Assembly (NCBI RefSeq): GCF_013285155.1
Contig: NZ_JABTEL010000004.1
Coordinates: 248,001-312,000, forward strand
Direction of reading: 5' to 3'
DNA length: 64,000 bases
From: Winogradskyella undariae
Lineage (GTDB): Bacteria > Bacteroidota > Bacteroidia > Flavobacteriales > Flavobacteriaceae
Positions 36,560-46,532 of the stretch are shown piece by piece. The position numbers and the translations under genes are program-made. Within the stretch, counting starts at the first letter, position 1. The number at the start of each line of letters is the position of its first letter. Below the pieces are notes generated by a model that saw nothing but the letters and a program-made list of their open reading frames with translations, searched no databases and was not told the origin of the DNA.

Positions 36560-38119
36560 ATGCTACGCGTTATAGTATTATTTTTTTGTACAATTATTTT
36601 TAGTGCTCATCTTGTAGCACAAGTTAAAACGGATAGCATTGTAAAAACACCATCTGAGGTTAATAGAACTGAAGATGCGGTTTTAGATGGTAAGTTATTT
36701 AAAACTGAAGATAAGATTCATCCGATTAAAGATTCTTTAGATGTTAAAAATCTTTCAGACCTACCCGAAGCTGCAAAACTCGATGAAAAATGGTTAGAAG
36801 AATTATATAATAATTCACTTTTTGATACTATTTACAAATCAATAGCAGAAATGAATTACAAACCTGTGGATTACCCTGAACTTTCTACAGACACATTAAA
36901 GGCTAGATTAGAACGTTTAAACGCTAGAACTCCATTTAATGTAGAATATAACGAATCCTTAGAGAGTGTTATTAAAAGCTATTTAAAACACCGACGCAGA
37001 TCGTTTGAAAAGTTAATAGGCTTAAGTCATTTTTACTTTCCAATGTTTGAACAAGAATTTGCGAATCATGATATTCCGTTAGAAATGAAATATCTAGCCA
37101 TTGTAGAATCGGCTTTAAAACCAAGAGCAAGATCTAGAGTTGGTGCAACTGGTTTGTGGCAATTTATGTACGGAACAGGAAAAGAACACGGTTTAGAGGT
37201 GAGTAGTTATGTAGATGATCGTAGTGATCCTATAAAAGCAACAAAAGCAGCCGCTGAATATTTAAATCGAGTATATAGCATTTTTAATGATTGGGATTTA
37301 GCATTAGCAGCTTATAACTCAGGACCAGGAAATGTAAATAAAGCGATTAGAAGGTCTAACGGAGCTACAAATTACTGGAATATCCGTCATAATCTACCAA
37401 GAGAAACAGCTGGTTATGTACCTGCATTTTTAGCAACAATGTATATTTTTGAATATGCAGAGGAGCATGGTTTTAAGCCAGAACGCCCCGATTATCAGTT
37501 AATTGAAACAGATACGGTACACGTGAAACAAATGATCTCATTAAACCATGTGTCTGAAGCTACCGGTATAAATATTGAAGCATTACAGTTTTTAAATCCG
37601 GCTTATAAATTAGATATTATTCCAAAGGTAGAAGGAAAAACATATGTCTTAAGATTACCGCGTTCAGCAATTGGAACATTTGTCACTAACGAAGATCGTA
37701 TTTATGCTTTTGCAAATGCAGAATTTAATAAGCGTGAAAAACCATTACCAGAACTTATTAAAGCAGATAGTAAGATTAGATATCGTGTACAAAGCGGAGA
37801 TTATCTTGGTAAGATTGCAAGGAAATATGGCGTAAGAGTAAGTCAATTAAAGCAATGGAATGGCTTAAGAAGCAATAGTTTAAAAGTAGGACAACGTCTT
37901 ACTATTTTCGCTAAGAATCATGGTGTTACTAAACCGGTACAAAAGCCTAAAAAAGTAATCAATACAGCAGGAAAACAAGTCTATAAAGTAGAGTCTGGAG
38001 ATTCACTTTGGAGTATTGCTCAAAAGTTTCCTGGAGTTTCTGTTGATAATATTAAAGATTGGAACGATATTAGTGGTAATAAACTCAAAATAGGAATGAC
38101 ACTTGTAGTGTCTAAATAA
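36560..38119 (+). CDS. MltD-like lytic transglycosylase with two LysM domains
   Basis: 519 residues. A signal peptide ends near LVAQVK. The SLT domain (about 170-290) includes AIVESALKPRARSRVGATGL with the catalytic Glu, LWQFMYGTGKEHGL and LALAAYNSGPGNVNKAI. Two LysM repeats follow, YRVQSGDYLGKIARKYG (about 412-455) and YKVESGDSLWSIAQKFPG (about 475-518). It would cleave peptidoglycan glycan strands to 1,6-anhydro ends, as MltD does. A DUF4837 lipoprotein gene follows after 23 bp. Confidence 0.92.
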   Translation: MLRVIVLFFCTIIFSAHLVAQVKTDSIVKTPSEVNRTEDAVLDGKLFKTEDKIHPIKDSLDVKNLSDLPEAAKLDEKWLEELYNNSLFDTIYKSIAEMNYKPVDYPELSTDTLKARLERLNARTPFNVEYNESLESVIKSYLKHRRRSFEKLIGLSHFYFPMFEQEFANHDIPLEMKYLAIVESALKPRARSRVGATGLWQFMYGTGKEHGLEVSSYVDDRSDPIKATKAAAEYLNRVYSIFNDWDLALAAYNSGPGNVNKAIRRSNGATNYWNIRHNLPRETAGYVPAFLATMYIFEYAEEHGFKPERPDYQLIETDTVHVKQMISLNHVSEATGINIEALQFLNPAYKLDIIPKVEGKTYVLRLPRSAIGTFVTNEDRIYAFANAEFNKREKPLPELIKADSKIRYRVQSGDYLGKIARKYGVRVSQLKQWNGLRSNSLKVGQRLTIFAKNHGVTKPVQKPKKVINTAGKQVYKVESGDSLWSIAQKFPGVSVDNIKDWNDISGNKLKIGMTLVVSK

Positions 38120-38142
38120 AAAACCAACAAAAATTATAAATT

Positions 38143-39123
38143 ATGAGAGCTTTTTGTACTGTATTATTTTGTGTATTGCTTGTAGCATGTGGAGATAAAA
38201 AGGAAAAAGACAACACTATTTATTTACCCGCTTCAAATGGAAATTTAAATACCATTTCTATAGTTGCAGATAATAATGTGTGGGATGGTGAAGTCGGAGA
38301 GGAGATAAGGAATATTTTTGCTGCGCCAGTAAATGGTTTACCAACAGAAGAGCCTTTATTTAATATGAAACAAATTCCTACTCAGGTTTTTGACGGATTT
38401 GCTGCACGAAGCAGAATAGTACTTAAAATTGAAAAAGGTAATGTAGAATCTACAACTAAAATTGTAAATAATCCCTTTGCTAAACCTCAAACAGTTGCTG
38501 TAGTTGGTGGTAAAACAAACCAAGATATCATAAGGGAATTAGAAGAGAATAAGGATAAAATTATTGATGCTTTTAATAAAGAAGAAGTTAACGAAAAATT
38601 AAGACGTATTAAGCTTTCTCCATTAACGGATAAGAACATAGAAGAGAAGTTAGGAATCTCTATGAGTATTCCTTCAGTTTATAATATCGCTAAGTCAGAC
38701 GAAGATTTTTTCTGGCTTAGAAAGAATTTAAGTAATACTAAAACGATAGACCTAATGCTTTATACTGTACCAATGGAAACTATTTCTAAAGGCGATAGTG
38801 CAATTGTAGATATTGTAAAGATGAGAAACGATATTACAAAAACTAAAATACCAGGAGAAGATGGTATTTATATGGAGGTTGAAGATGCTTATGCGCCATC
38901 AATGTTTGAAACGATTATAGATAATAAGCCAGCATACGAAGTGAGAGGTATGTGGGTAATGAATGGTTTTACAATGGCAGGTCCATTTATCACTTATACC
39001 ATTGAAGATAAAATTAATAACCGTTACATTGTAGCAGATGGGTATGTGTATGCACCTTCCTTAGAAAAAAGAGATTATATTTTTGAATTGGAAGCGATGA
39101 TTAAATCGGTTAAGATTAAATAA
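38143..39123 (+). CDS. DUF4837-family lipoprotein
   Basis: 326 residues. The signal sequence ends in LLVACGDKKEKD, a lipobox. The body (NNVWDGEVGEEIRNIFAAPV, RSRIVLKIEKG, GMWVMNGFTMAGPFITYTI) matches the DUF4837 family, common in Bacteroidota and of unknown function. It follows the MltD-like gene and is probably cotranscribed with it, which hints at a cell-wall role. Downstream is a strong bidirectional terminator. Confidence 0.85.
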   Translation: MRAFCTVLFCVLLVACGDKKEKDNTIYLPASNGNLNTISIVADNNVWDGEVGEEIRNIFAAPVNGLPTEEPLFNMKQIPTQVFDGFAARSRIVLKIEKGNVESTTKIVNNPFAKPQTVAVVGGKTNQDIIRELEENKDKIIDAFNKEEVNEKLRRIKLSPLTDKNIEEKLGISMSIPSVYNIAKSDEDFFWLRKNLSNTKTIDLMLYTVPMETISKGDSAIVDIVKMRNDITKTKIPGEDGIYMEVEDAYAPSMFETIIDNKPAYEVRGMWVMNGFTMAGPFITYTIEDKINNRYIVADGYVYAPSLEKRDYIFELEAMIKSVKIK

Positions 39124-39141
39124 TAATTAAAACTTAAAACA

Positions 39142-39181
39142 AAAAGAGGCTATCTAAAATATATTTTAGATAGCCTCTTTT
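39142..39181 (+). terminator. Perfect 40-bp palindromic bidirectional terminator
   Basis: Positions 39142-39181 form two perfectly complementary 20-nt arms centred between 39161 and 39162. The A-run and T-run edges allow it to stop transcription from both the DUF4837 gene and tatA. Confidence 0.88.
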
Positions 39182-39207
39182 GTTTTCTTACAAGAGAAAT
39201 AAAAGTA

Positions 39208-39390
39208 TTATTCTTTCTCTTTAATATCTGTAGATTCTTCTTTGCTAGCGTCTTTAAATTCTTTAATTCCACTACCTAATCCTTTCATTAATTCAGGTAT
39301 TTTTTTACCACCAAACAATAAAAGTATAGCAAGACCAATTATAACATATTGCCATGGTCCTATGAATAAAAATATATTATTGAAAATCAT
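39208..39390 (-). CDS. tatA: Twin-arginine translocase subunit TatA/TatE
   Basis: 60 residues. A short N-terminal membrane helix ([16 protein letters not shown]) is followed by the [14 protein letters not shown] hinge and an amphipathic helix ([14 protein letters not shown]), the signature of TatA. It forms the pore of the folded-protein Tat exporter in the inner membrane. tatC is not nearby. A TAACTTTG -7 element lies about 20 bp before the ATG. Confidence 0.92.
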   Translation of the reverse strand: MIFNNIFLFIGPWQYVIIGLAILLLFGGKKIPELMKGLGSGIKEFKDASKEESTDIKEKE

Positions 39391-39409
39391 AATTTTAAAT
39401 TTTAGACCA

Positions 39410-39417
39410 CAAAGTTA
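39410..39417 (-). promoter_or_regulatory. Candidate -7 element for tatA
   Basis: Minus-strand TAACTTTG matches TAnnTTTG exactly, 20 bp upstream of the tatA ATG; identical in sequence to the elements proposed for rpiB and rnr. Confidence 0.45.
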
Positions 39418-39492
39418 GTAATTATAGTTTATATAATAGTATTCTTTAGTCAACTTTAAGAGTTAATGGTAGTACTATTTCAGTATTTTAAC

Positions 39493-39500
39493 TAATTTTG
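39493..39500 (+). promoter_or_regulatory. Candidate -7 element for the M23 peptidase, leaderless spacing
   Basis: TAATTTTG matches TAnnTTTG exactly and ends 5 nt before the ATG at 39506, suggesting a leaderless or very short 5' leader. Confidence 0.4.
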
Positions 39501-39505
39501 TTTTG

Positions 39506-40372
39506 ATGGCAAAAAAGAAAAAAAAAGAAAAACAGTTTACTAAAAAGTTACTTCATAAGTACCGTTTAGTTATACTAAACGAAGATACTTTTGAAGAACG
39601 TTTTGCAATAAAGTTAACAAGGCTTAATGTGTTTGTGTTATCTTCACTTTCAGCAATATCACTTATCTTTTTCACGGTTTTACTTATTGCATTTACGCCT
39701 TTAAGAGAATATATCCCAGGCTATTCATCAGCTAAGTTAAAAAAGAGAGCTACTGTTTTAAACTATAAAACAGATTCTTTAGTTCAAGAATTAGAGTTGA
39801 ATAAACGCTATTACGCATCTATCAGAAAAGTTTTAATAGGAGATGTTGCAACCATAGATTTTAATAGAGATTCTATTATAGAAGCAGCTAAAAATGATCT
39901 CGATATTTTACAAGTCCCAACAAGTAGAGAAGATTCTCTTTTAAGAGCTAAAGTAGATAAGGAAGATAAATATAATTTGTTTGAGGTCTCAGATGATCAA
40001 TCTTACGTATTATTTCCACCTGTAAATGGAACTATTTCTGAAGGTTATGACCTAAAAGAAAAACATTTTGCTGTAGATATTGTAGTTCCGTTAAATACCC
40101 CTGTAAAAGCAGCTGCAGATGGTACCGTTATTTTTGCTGAATGGACTATAGAAACAGGTTATGTGGTTATTATAGAGCATAATGAAGAGCTTATTTCTGT
40201 TTATAAACACAATTCTGCGATTACAAAATCTCAAGGAGATTTAGTGAAGTCTGGTGAAGTTATAGCTATGTCTGGTAACGCAGGTGAATTAACCACAGGC
40301 CCACATTTACATTTTGAACTTTGGAGCAAGGGATACTCTGTAAACCCAACTAACTTTATTAATTTTCAGTAA
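39506..40372 (+). CDS. M23-family (LytM-type) metallopeptidase
   Basis: 288 residues from ATG 39506, after an upstream TTG. A lysine-rich N-terminus (MAKKKKKEKQ) and a membrane helix (about 33-55) anchor it. A helical segment (about 80-140) leads to the M23 domain: H187 and D191 in KHFAVDIV, and the second zinc motif HLHFE with H267 and H269. It would cut peptidoglycan cross-links or regulate such an enzyme; all four metal-site motifs are intact. The stop overlaps the GH3 start by 1 nt. Confidence 0.9.
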   Translation: MAKKKKKEKQFTKKLLHKYRLVILNEDTFEERFAIKLTRLNVFVLSSLSAISLIFFTVLLIAFTPLREYIPGYSSAKLKKRATVLNYKTDSLVQELELNKRYYASIRKVLIGDVATIDFNRDSIIEAAKNDLDILQVPTSREDSLLRAKVDKEDKYNLFEVSDDQSYVLFPPVNGTISEGYDLKEKHFAVDIVVPLNTPVKAAADGTVIFAEWTIETGYVVIIEHNEELISVYKHNSAITKSQGDLVKSGEVIAMSGNAGELTTGPHLHFELWSKGYSVNPTNFINFQ

Positions 40373-41874
40373 TGGCATCACTCAAAGCCGCACTTTCAAA
40401 ACCTTTTGCAAAATACGTCGCAAGGAAAATAAATAAATGGTCTTCTAAACCTTTAGAAACACAACAAAAAGTGTTTCGTAATTTAATTTCTACAGCGGAA
40501 CACACCGTTTTTGGAAAAGATCATAATTTTAAAAATATAACATCGTTTGAAGAGTTTCAAGCTAATGTTCCAATTAGAGATTACGAAGAACTTAAGCCTT
40601 ATGTAGAACGCGTTGTTGCAGGTGAAGAAGATATTCTTTGGAAGGGTAAACCTATTTATTTTGCAAAAACTTCAGGAACCACATCTGGTGCAAAATATAT
40701 TCCTATTACAAAAGAAAGCATGCCAACTCATATTGAAGCGGCAAGGAATGCAATTTTGCTATATATCCATGAAACTGGAAATGCGAAATTTGTAGATGGT
40801 AAAATGATTTTCCTTCAAGGAAGTCCTATTTTAAAAGAAAAACACGGTATAAAATTAGGTCGATTATCTGGTATAGTTGCTCATTTTGTTCCTAAATATC
40901 TTCAAAAAAACAGATTGCCAAGTTTAGAAACCAACTGCATTGAAGATTGGGAAACTAAGGTCGATGCAATTGTAGAAGAAACGATCCATGAAGATATGAG
41001 TATCATTTCTGGAATACCACCATGGGTACAAATGTATTTTGAGAAATTAATAGAGAAATCTAGTAAGAGTGTTGGTGATCTTTTTCAAAATTTCAATTTG
41101 TTCATTTTTGGAGGTGTTAATTATGAACCTTATCGTGCTAAATTCGAGAATCTAATAGGAAGAAAAGTAGATAGTATTGAGTTGTATCCGGCAAGTGAAG
41201 GTTTTTTTGCGTTTCAAGATAAACAAGACGAAAAAGGAATGTTGCTTCAGCTAGATTCAGGAATATTCTATGAATTTGTAGAGGCAGAACATTTTTTCGA
41301 TAAAAACCCAAAACGAATTACAATTGCAGATGTTAAGTTAAGTGTAAATTATGTAATGATTATTTCTTCTACAGCAGGATTATGGGCATACAATGTTGGA
41401 GATACTGTTGCGTTTACATCATTAAAGCCTTATAGATTGATTGTTAGCGGTCGTATAAAGCATTTTATTTCAGCATTTGGCGAGCATGTTATTGGTAAAG
41501 AAGTAGAGCAAGCGCTTAAAGAAGCAACAAAAAATACGTTAATTTCGGTTAATGAATTTACGGTAGCCCCTCAAATAAGTCCTGAGGAAGGTTTACCTTA
41601 TCACGAATGGTTAATAGAGTTTGAAAACGAACCAGAAAATGAAGCTGAATTAATTGAAGCCTTAGAACAATCTTTACAACAACAAAACAGTTATTATTTA
41701 GATTTAATTACAGGAAAAGTTCTTAGACCTTTAAAAATAACAAGAATTAAAAAAGATGGTTTTCAGAGCTATATGAAGTCTATTGGAAAGTTGGGAGGAC
41801 AGAATAAAATACCAAGATTATCAAACGATCGAAAGATTGCAGATAGTTTACATGAACTTCATTTAACGAAATAA
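40372..41874 (+). CDS. GH3-family acyl-adenylate-forming protein
   Basis: 500 residues covering the whole GH3 fold. The ATP-binding signature is FAKTSGTTSGAKYIPITKES (about 97-116); later motifs are LYPASEGFFAFQD and the C-terminal YRLIVSGRIKHFISAFGEHV hinge. Plant GH3 enzymes join amino acids to auxin or jasmonate; the bacterial homologues use an unknown acyl substrate and acceptor. It overlaps the M23 gene by 1 nt and is followed by the DUF6909-like gene. Confidence 0.88.
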   Translation: MASLKAALSKPFAKYVARKINKWSSKPLETQQKVFRNLISTAEHTVFGKDHNFKNITSFEEFQANVPIRDYEELKPYVERVVAGEEDILWKGKPIYFAKTSGTTSGAKYIPITKESMPTHIEAARNAILLYIHETGNAKFVDGKMIFLQGSPILKEKHGIKLGRLSGIVAHFVPKYLQKNRLPSLETNCIEDWETKVDAIVEETIHEDMSIISGIPPWVQMYFEKLIEKSSKSVGDLFQNFNLFIFGGVNYEPYRAKFENLIGRKVDSIELYPASEGFFAFQDKQDEKGMLLQLDSGIFYEFVEAEHFFDKNPKRITIADVKLSVNYVMIISSTAGLWAYNVGDTVAFTSLKPYRLIVSGRIKHFISAFGEHVIGKEVEQALKEATKNTLISVNEFTVAPQISPEEGLPYHEWLIEFENEPENEAELIEALEQSLQQQNSYYLDLITGKVLRPLKITRIKKDGFQSYMKSIGKLGGQNKIPRLSNDRKIADSLHELHLTK

Positions 41875-41877
41875 GCC

Positions 41878-41885
41878 TATATTTG
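41878..41885 (+). promoter_or_regulatory. Candidate internal -7 element before the DUF6909-like gene
   Basis: TATATTTG matches TAnnTTTG exactly. It lies just after the GH3 stop and 18 bp before the ATG at 41903. Confidence 0.4.
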
Positions 41886-41902
41886 CAGGTTAAACTAATA
41901 TT

Positions 41903-43594
41903 ATGAGTACAACAAAAAAAGAACAAGGAAGAACTAGAGCACAAGAGAGTTCTAGTGCTATAGAGCGCATGTATATAACAATGCGTCACCTCTTTAACCG
42001 TGGTTTTTATAAGCCAATGGGGATTTCTGGAGAAACATTACGTGAAGCTTTATTGCTATTGCGTCCAGAGATTTATGGCTCAATTGGTGAAGAGAAAGCA
42101 GAATTAGAAGGATTATTATATGTGGTAGATCGTTTACCTCAAGGTATAGAAGAGTGTACTTTTGTTAACTTAACAAGTGATGAAGGGTATGCAAATTCTC
42201 ATTTTCAATCTATAATTCCACCTAAAAGAAGACGTAATTGCTATCGTATTGACGATGAGCAAATGAATATTGAAATCACAAGAGGTCGTTCTGAGATTTA
42301 CGATATTTTAACACATCTTACGTTTTTATTTGTAGAGTCTCATAAAATAAGCAAGCGTGTTATTATTGATGAAGATGGTTCTACAATTAGAGATTGGCAA
42401 AAATTAGAGAATGCTGTCCTTTCTACTAATAAACTGACACAAAAAGAACGTGAAATTGCAATAACGCATACTGCTAATATTTTAGGCAGAACGTTTCATG
42501 AGTTAACAGATGCTTATCCAAAATTTGCTACTGAAAACCAACCAGAACGCTTACTTCATATTGTATATTGGTTAGGGAAATTAGCGATAGAAGAAACAAT
42601 TAATAATGAAAAACGTACTATAACATTTAGTCCTGTTTTAAGAGAGCGTTTAGGACATCATATTCATGGTGAAATTTGGGCAGATGAAATAAAGTCGGCT
42701 TTACATAAAAACGGATTATTAGGGAGACCTATTCATATTATTAGTGCTAACATGCATAGCGTTATGAATACTTTATTTGCCAAAGGAGCACTTAAAGGAG
42801 CAGATGCTAAAAAAGATATTTTTCAAACTTATGAAGCTTTAAGTGAGTCTCAAAATGGACACTTAAGAAGTAAGGTTGAAAAATTAGCGTTGCAAAACGG
42901 AATGATAACTATTAAAGATACTTCAGGGACTAATATTGATATCCAGATTTTTGATACCGATAAAATAGATTTTTCTAAAACAGACTTTAAGTATTTAGAA
43001 GAAGCTAAAGAGAAAAAAGCGGTCATCTTTGTAATGGATTATGCCTTTGGAGAGCAAGCTTATGAAACTTTAGATGAATTTTTAAAGCCTATACATGTAG
43101 CAGGTAAAGATGTACATTTAAATGTAGAATCTATTTCCATTATGGGGAAAGCTGGTATTTTACAAGGAGGAAAAGGAGATGTTATGATTCCTAATGCTCA
43201 TATTTTTGAAGGTACTGCAGATAATTATCCATTTAAAAATGAGTTAACTAAGGAAGATCTTTTAGATTGTGGTTTCTCTGTTTTTGAAGGAACGATGGTT
43301 ACTGTTTTGGGAACATCACTTCAGAATAAAGAAATTTTAAAATTCTTTAAAAAATCGACTTGGAATGTTATAGGCTTAGAAATGGAAGGTGCACATTACC
43401 AAAAAGCCATCCAAGCAGCATCTAGAGTTAGAGGGAATATAAACGAAGATGTAAAAGTAAGATATGCGTATTACGCTAGTGATAATCCATTAGAAACAGG
43501 AGGGACTTTAGCTTCTGGAGGATTAGGAGCTTCGGGAGTTAGACCAACTTATGCAATCACAAAAAAAATACTAGAACAAATATTTAATTCATAA
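41903..43594 (+). CDS. DUF6909-like conserved protein with nucleoside-phosphorylase-like C-terminal motif
   Basis: 563 residues, no signal peptide or membrane segment. The N-terminal part (MYITMRHLFNRGFYKPMGIS, LLLLRPEIYGSI) matches a conserved flavobacterial protein that I recall as DUF6909. Near the C-terminus, GLEMEGAHYQKAIQA (E493-M-E495) resembles the EMEGAA motif of MTA/SAH nucleosidases and phosphorylases. A nucleoside-processing role is possible but inferred. The Wzz-like gene follows after 3 bp. Confidence 0.7.
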   Translation: MSTTKKEQGRTRAQESSSAIERMYITMRHLFNRGFYKPMGISGETLREALLLLRPEIYGSIGEEKAELEGLLYVVDRLPQGIEECTFVNLTSDEGYANSHFQSIIPPKRRRNCYRIDDEQMNIEITRGRSEIYDILTHLTFLFVESHKISKRVIIDEDGSTIRDWQKLENAVLSTNKLTQKEREIAITHTANILGRTFHELTDAYPKFATENQPERLLHIVYWLGKLAIEETINNEKRTITFSPVLRERLGHHIHGEIWADEIKSALHKNGLLGRPIHIISANMHSVMNTLFAKGALKGADAKKDIFQTYEALSESQNGHLRSKVEKLALQNGMITIKDTSGTNIDIQIFDTDKIDFSKTDFKYLEEAKEKKAVIFVMDYAFGEQAYETLDEFLKPIHVAGKDVHLNVESISIMGKAGILQGGKGDVMIPNAHIFEGTADNYPFKNELTKEDLLDCGFSVFEGTMVTVLGTSLQNKEILKFFKKSTWNVIGLEMEGAHYQKAIQAASRVRGNINEDVKVRYAYYASDNPLETGGTLASGGLGASGVRPTYAITKKILEQIFNS

Positions 43595-43597
43595 AAA

Positions 43598-44650
43598 ATG
43601 AGTGAGAAATTACCGCAGCAACCAGAAAATGAAGAGGTTGATTTAGGACAATTATTTAATGCGATTGGCAATTTATTTGAAAGACTATTTTCTTTTATAG
43701 GTGGTATATTTAAAGGGGTTTTTTCTGCTTTAATTTATATTATAAAGCCACTTGTAGATAACATAAAAATAGTAGCTATTGCTGTTGTAATTACCTCTAT
43801 TTTGGGTTTTGTTGTTCAAAAGAATAAAAAACCAACTTATTATTCAAACATGGTTGTTAGAACTAATTTTGGTTCTAAATACCAATTAGCGAGTAATATC
43901 AACTATTTTAATACTTTAATAGGTTCAAATAATCTCAAGGAATTATCTTATATCTTTGAAATAGATACATTAACGGCTGATGAATTAGTAAGTTTTTCAT
44001 TAGAAGCCGGACCAGAAACTCAAAATGATTTATTTGTAGAATATGATGAATATGTACAATCTATAGATACGTCTTTGGTAGACGAATTAAGTTATAAAGA
44101 ATACGTAGGAAATAGAAATTTACTATCTGGTAATTTGTTTTCTATTAAAGCGAGATCTCGTAAAAATGACATTTTTCCGTTGCTTTATCCTGGTTTCAAA
44201 AAAACGCTTGAAAATGATTTTTCTAAACATAAAAAGCACGTTAGAGATACAATGGTGTCAATAGAGCGTACTTCGTATGAAATAGAATTAACACGTTTAG
44301 ATAGTATTCAAAAAACATATTTACAAGTCTTAAAAAATAATTCAGAAACTAGAGATTTATCATTCGGATATACATCAAACATACCACTAAAAGAAGAGAT
44401 GTCTGTCACTAAAGAGTATGACTTATTTATTAAGGAACAAGAGATTTTAAGAAGTTTAAAATTGATAAATCAAAGTGTTGCAGAAGAAAACACTTATTTT
44501 GATGTTTTATCTACTTTTGATAGGTTGGGTAATGAAGACAAAAGTATTGGTCATCGCTATTTTATATTATTTCCTATTTTAACATTATTACTTTTTATAA
44601 TAACTTTTTTAGTACTTAAAGCATTTAATTTTATTAAGAATTATGAGTAA
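43598..44650 (+). CDS. Wzz-like two-span membrane protein (possible chain-length regulator)
   Basis: 350 residues. An acidic N-terminus is followed by a hydrophobic region (about 35-77), a large extracytoplasmic part (about 80-320) and a final membrane helix (FPILTLLLFIITFLVLKAF). That is the topology of polysaccharide co-polymerases (Wzz). The Wzz Pro-rich motif is not obvious and there is no kinase domain. Its position directly before rfbB supports the role. The stop overlaps rfbB by 8 nt. Confidence 0.6.
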   Translation: MSEKLPQQPENEEVDLGQLFNAIGNLFERLFSFIGGIFKGVFSALIYIIKPLVDNIKIVAIAVVITSILGFVVQKNKKPTYYSNMVVRTNFGSKYQLASNINYFNTLIGSNNLKELSYIFEIDTLTADELVSFSLEAGPETQNDLFVEYDEYVQSIDTSLVDELSYKEYVGNRNLLSGNLFSIKARSRKNDIFPLLYPGFKKTLENDFSKHKKHVRDTMVSIERTSYEIELTRLDSIQKTYLQVLKNNSETRDLSFGYTSNIPLKEEMSVTKEYDLFIKEQEILRSLKLINQSVAEENTYFDVLSTFDRLGNEDKSIGHRYFILFPILTLLLFIITFLVLKAFNFIKNYE

Positions 44651-45662
44651 AACAATTTTAATAACAGGAGGAGCAGGCTTTATCGGTTCAAATTTTGTAG
44701 TTCATTTTTTAGAGAATTATAAGGACGTAAAGGTTGTTAACCTTGATTTACTGACTTACGCAGGCGATCTTTCTAATTTAAGTGAACTTAAAGAAAATAA
44801 AAACTACACGTTTGTTGAAGGCGATATTTGTGATACAGAACTTGTAAATAGTCTTTTTATAAAATATAAATTTTCTGGAGTCATTCATTTTGCAGCAGAA
44901 TCTCACGTAGATAACTCAATTAAGAATCCTGATGCCTTTGTAAAAACAAATGTTAATGGAACTTTTAACTTAATAGATGTTGCCAAAAAACATTGGATGG
45001 ATGCACCATTTTCATTCAAAGAAGGTTGTGAGACTAATAGGTTTCATCATATATCAACAGATGAGGTTTATGGAACCTTGGGAGAAACAGGTCTATTTAC
45101 TGAAGAAACGCCTTATGCACCAAATAGTCCCTATAGTGCTTCAAAAGCATCATCAGATTTTATTGTTAGAAGTTATTTTCATACTTATGGGATGAATGTT
45201 GTTACAACCAATTGTAGTAATAATTACGGTCCAAAACAACACGATGAAAAACTGATTCCAACCATTATAAGAAAGGCAATCAATAATGAAGCTATACCGA
45301 TTTATGGAGATGGAAAAAATATTAGAGATTGGTTGTATGTAGAAGATCATTGTACAGGAATTGATTTAGCATTTCAAAAAGGAAAAGCTGGTGAAACCTA
45401 TAATGTTGGTGGAAAAAATGAACGTGATAATTTATACATCGTTCATAAGATTTGTGAAATATTAGATACTATTAAGCCAAGAGAGAATACTTCGTCTTAT
45501 GCTGATTTAATTACATTTGTTAAAGATAGACCAGGACATGATTTTAGGTACGCTATTGATGCTTCAAAATTAGAAAATGAATTAGGTTGGAAGGCGAGTG
45601 AAAATTTTGAATCTGGTATAATGAAAACGATAGAGTGGTACCTTAATAAATACAACAGTTAA
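44643..45662 (+). CDS. rfbB: dTDP-glucose 4,6-dehydratase
   Basis: 339 residues. Extended SDR: NAD-binding [14 protein letters not shown] at 8-21, [22 protein letters not shown] and the catalytic YxxxK in [10 protein letters not shown]. It converts dTDP-glucose to dTDP-4-keto-6-deoxyglucose, the second step of dTDP-L-rhamnose synthesis. It begins within the last 8 nt of the Wzz-like gene and rfbA starts 1 bp after it, so the cluster is transcribed as a unit. Confidence 0.95.
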   Translation: MSKTILITGGAGFIGSNFVVHFLENYKDVKVVNLDLLTYAGDLSNLSELKENKNYTFVEGDICDTELVNSLFIKYKFSGVIHFAAESHVDNSIKNPDAFVKTNVNGTFNLIDVAKKHWMDAPFSFKEGCETNRFHHISTDEVYGTLGETGLFTEETPYAPNSPYSASKASSDFIVRSYFHTYGMNVVTTNCSNNYGPKQHDEKLIPTIIRKAINNEAIPIYGDGKNIRDWLYVEDHCTGIDLAFQKGKAGETYNVGGKNERDNLYIVHKICEILDTIKPRENTSSYADLITFVKDRPGHDFRYAIDASKLENELGWKASENFESGIMKTIEWYLNKYNS

Positions 45663-45663
45663 T

Positions 45664-46527
45664 ATGAAAGGAATTATACTAGCAGGTGGATCAGGAACAA
45701 GATTACACCCTTTAACTTTAGCAGTAAGCAAGCAATTAATGCCTGTTTACGACAAGCCAATGATATATTATCCGCTTTCAACCTTAATGTTGTCTGGGAT
45801 AAGAGAAATATTAATCATTTCTACACCTCAAGATTTACCTTTATTTAAAAAATTGTTAGGTGATGGTACTAAATTTGGTTGTGATTTTCAATATGCGGTA
45901 CAAGAAGAACCTAATGGATTAGCTCAAGCTTTTATTATTGGTGAAGATTTTATTGGTGATGATAAAGTGGCTTTAATTCTGGGAGATAATATTTTTTATG
46001 GAACTGGTTTATCAGACTTATTGCAAGAAAATAATGATCCTGATGGAGGAATCGTTTATGCTTATCATGTTCTTGATCCAGAACGTTATGGTGTTGTAGA
46101 GTTCGATAAATCGGGTAAGGCTGTTTCAATTGAAGAAAAACCAGAACATCCAAAATCTAATTATGCGGTTCCTGGGATATATTTTTATGATAATTCTGTC
46201 GTAGAAATCGCAAAAAATATTAAGCCAAGTCACAGAGGGGAATTAGAAATTACAGATGTTAATAAAGCTTATTTAAGTCAAGGAAAATTGAAAGTAAGCG
46301 TTCTAGATAAAGGTACAGCTTGGTTAGATACAGGTACTTTTAAATCTTTAATGCAAGCCTCTCAGTTTGTACAAGTGATAGAAGAACGTCAAGGTTTAAA
46401 AATTGGAGCTATAGAAGAAGCGGCTTTTAGTATGGGGTACATTAATGAGGATCAATTAAAGTCTCTTATAGAACCATTAATTAAAAGTGGTTACGGTAAG
46501 CATCTATTAAGTTTATTATCTAAATAA
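45664..46527 (+). CDS. rfbA: Glucose-1-phosphate thymidylyltransferase
   Basis: 287 residues. It opens with [20 protein letters not shown] and [20 protein letters not shown], the nucleotide-binding signature of RmlA. Further motifs are LGDNIFYG and TAWLDTGTF. It makes dTDP-glucose from dTTP and glucose 1-phosphate, the first step in the rhamnose pathway. Five base pairs separate it from rfbC. Confidence 0.95.
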   Translation: MKGIILAGGSGTRLHPLTLAVSKQLMPVYDKPMIYYPLSTLMLSGIREILIISTPQDLPLFKKLLGDGTKFGCDFQYAVQEEPNGLAQAFIIGEDFIGDDKVALILGDNIFYGTGLSDLLQENNDPDGGIVYAYHVLDPERYGVVEFDKSGKAVSIEEKPEHPKSNYAVPGIYFYDNSVVEIAKNIKPSHRGELEITDVNKAYLSQGKLKVSVLDKGTAWLDTGTFKSLMQASQFVQVIEERQGLKIGAIEEAAFSMGYINEDQLKSLIEPLIKSGYGKHLLSLLSK

Positions 46528-46532
46528 AAAGA

